Positions 63,660 through 64,000 of a stretch of DNA of 64,000 nucleotides are shown here, piece after piece; within the stretch, counting starts at the first letter, position 1, and every line of letters starts with the position of its first letter. The notes beneath the pieces are model-generated. The model made no database searches, had not been told where the DNA came from, and saw only the letters and a list, made by a program, of their open reading frames with translations. Made by a program: the position numbers and the translations under genes. The stretch is taken from positions 124,001 through 188,000 of the forward strand of contig NZ_VKCZ01000008.1 in assembly GCF_009299835.1 (NCBI RefSeq), in the 5' to 3' direction. This stretch comes from Microlunatus speluncae. Its GTDB lineage: Bacteria; Actinomycetota; Actinomycetes; Propionibacteriales; Propionibacteriaceae.

Positions 63660-64000
63660 ATGCCCTCGAACCTCGCCTACCACGGCTCCCTCGGCGACTA
63701 CTTCGTCAGCCGCGCCGAGACCAGCGCGTACAACGCCTACATCGACCGGCCGGCGGTGCTGGAGCTGGCCGGGGAGGTCGCCGGGCTGCGGATCCTCGAC
63801 ACCGGCTGCGGCCCCGGCTTCTACGCGGCGGCCCTGGCCGAGCGGGGCGCGTCCGTGCTCGGGCTCGAGGCCAGCACCGTCCTGGTCGAGCACGCCCGAG
63901 CCCGGCTCGGCGACCGGGCCGAGATCCGTCAGCACGACCTGAACCAGCCGCTGGACGAGATCGCCGACGGCGCTTTCGACGGCGTGGTCTGCGCGCTGGT
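63660..64000 (+). CDS. SAM-dependent methyltransferase (cut by window end)
   Basis: The first 113 residues are visible. ILDTGCGPGFYAAALAERGASVLGLEAS is methyltransferase motif I and following strand, and IADGAFDGVVCALV is motif II. The substrate is unknown. TAGCGT (63648-63653) lies 6 nt before ATG 63660, suggesting a leaderless mRNA. It is divergent from ylxR, where nusA would be expected on the minus strand. Confidence 0.8.
   Translation, partial: MPSNLAYHGSLGDYFVSRAETSAYNAYIDRPAVLELAGEVAGLRILDTGCGPGFYAAALAERGASVLGLEASTVLVEHARARLGDRAEIRQHDLNQPLDEIADGAFDGVVCAL

Overview
The window is a very GC-rich chromosomal segment of an actinobacterium. A backbone of conserved housekeeping genes lies almost entirely on the minus strand, in an order that matches other actinobacteria such as Mycobacterium: first mutM-rnc-rpmF-DUF177, sepIVA-like, coaD-rsmD-recG-DAK and rpmB; then rnj, dapB, an M16 peptidase, pnp, rpsO, ribF, truB, rbfA, infB and ylxR. 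With the complete methylcitrate operon, my best guess is a Propionibacteriaceae-like soil organism (Microlunatus type). That assignment is inference from gene content, not a database match. No rRNA, tRNA, CRISPR array, insertion sequence or phage gene was recognised.

Accessory blocks interrupt the backbone. Region 1-4022 holds a sugar isomerase, a pyranose-oxidase-like GMC flavoprotein and an erythromycin-esterase-like protein. Region 16.7-28 kb is mainly regulators and small-molecule enzymes: a TetR/lactonase-like/amidohydrolase operon, a MarR with a deazaflavin-type oxidoreductase, cysteine desulfhydrase with a SufR-like regulator, a DAHP synthase behind an aromatic leader peptide, and an MFS/ArsR pair. 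Between dapB and the M16 gene sit PadR-sulfatase, an LLM oxidoreductase, prpD-prpB-prpC, a DNA-binding protein pair and a roughly 0.8 kb repeat block. Between rpsO and ribF about 10 kb was inserted: a phosphotransferase, HelD, MFS, a GH144-like glycosidase, SDR/TetR, and a PfkB kinase with a sulfatase. Between infB and ylxR lie an aldo/keto reductase, a GH39 glycosidase and another copy of the same repeat. Many accessory genes act on sugars, glycosides or sulfate esters, which suits a plant-polymer or soil saprophyte.

The most notable non-coding signals are: (1) an 18-codon leader peptide with Trp, Tyr and Phe codons, a 14-bp stem and an intrinsic terminator upstream of aroG; (2) a dispersed, unit-organised repeat of about 475 bp (37668-38435 and 62885-63366) containing an inverted repeat; (3) two hairpins at convergent gene ends with identical spacing and conserved loop but different, self-complementary stems; (4) paired palindromic operators at several regulator genes; (5) a strong excess of TGATCA, often made with otherwise rare codons; and (6) several genes whose -10-like hexamer lies 6-7 nt before the start codon, implying leaderless mRNAs.
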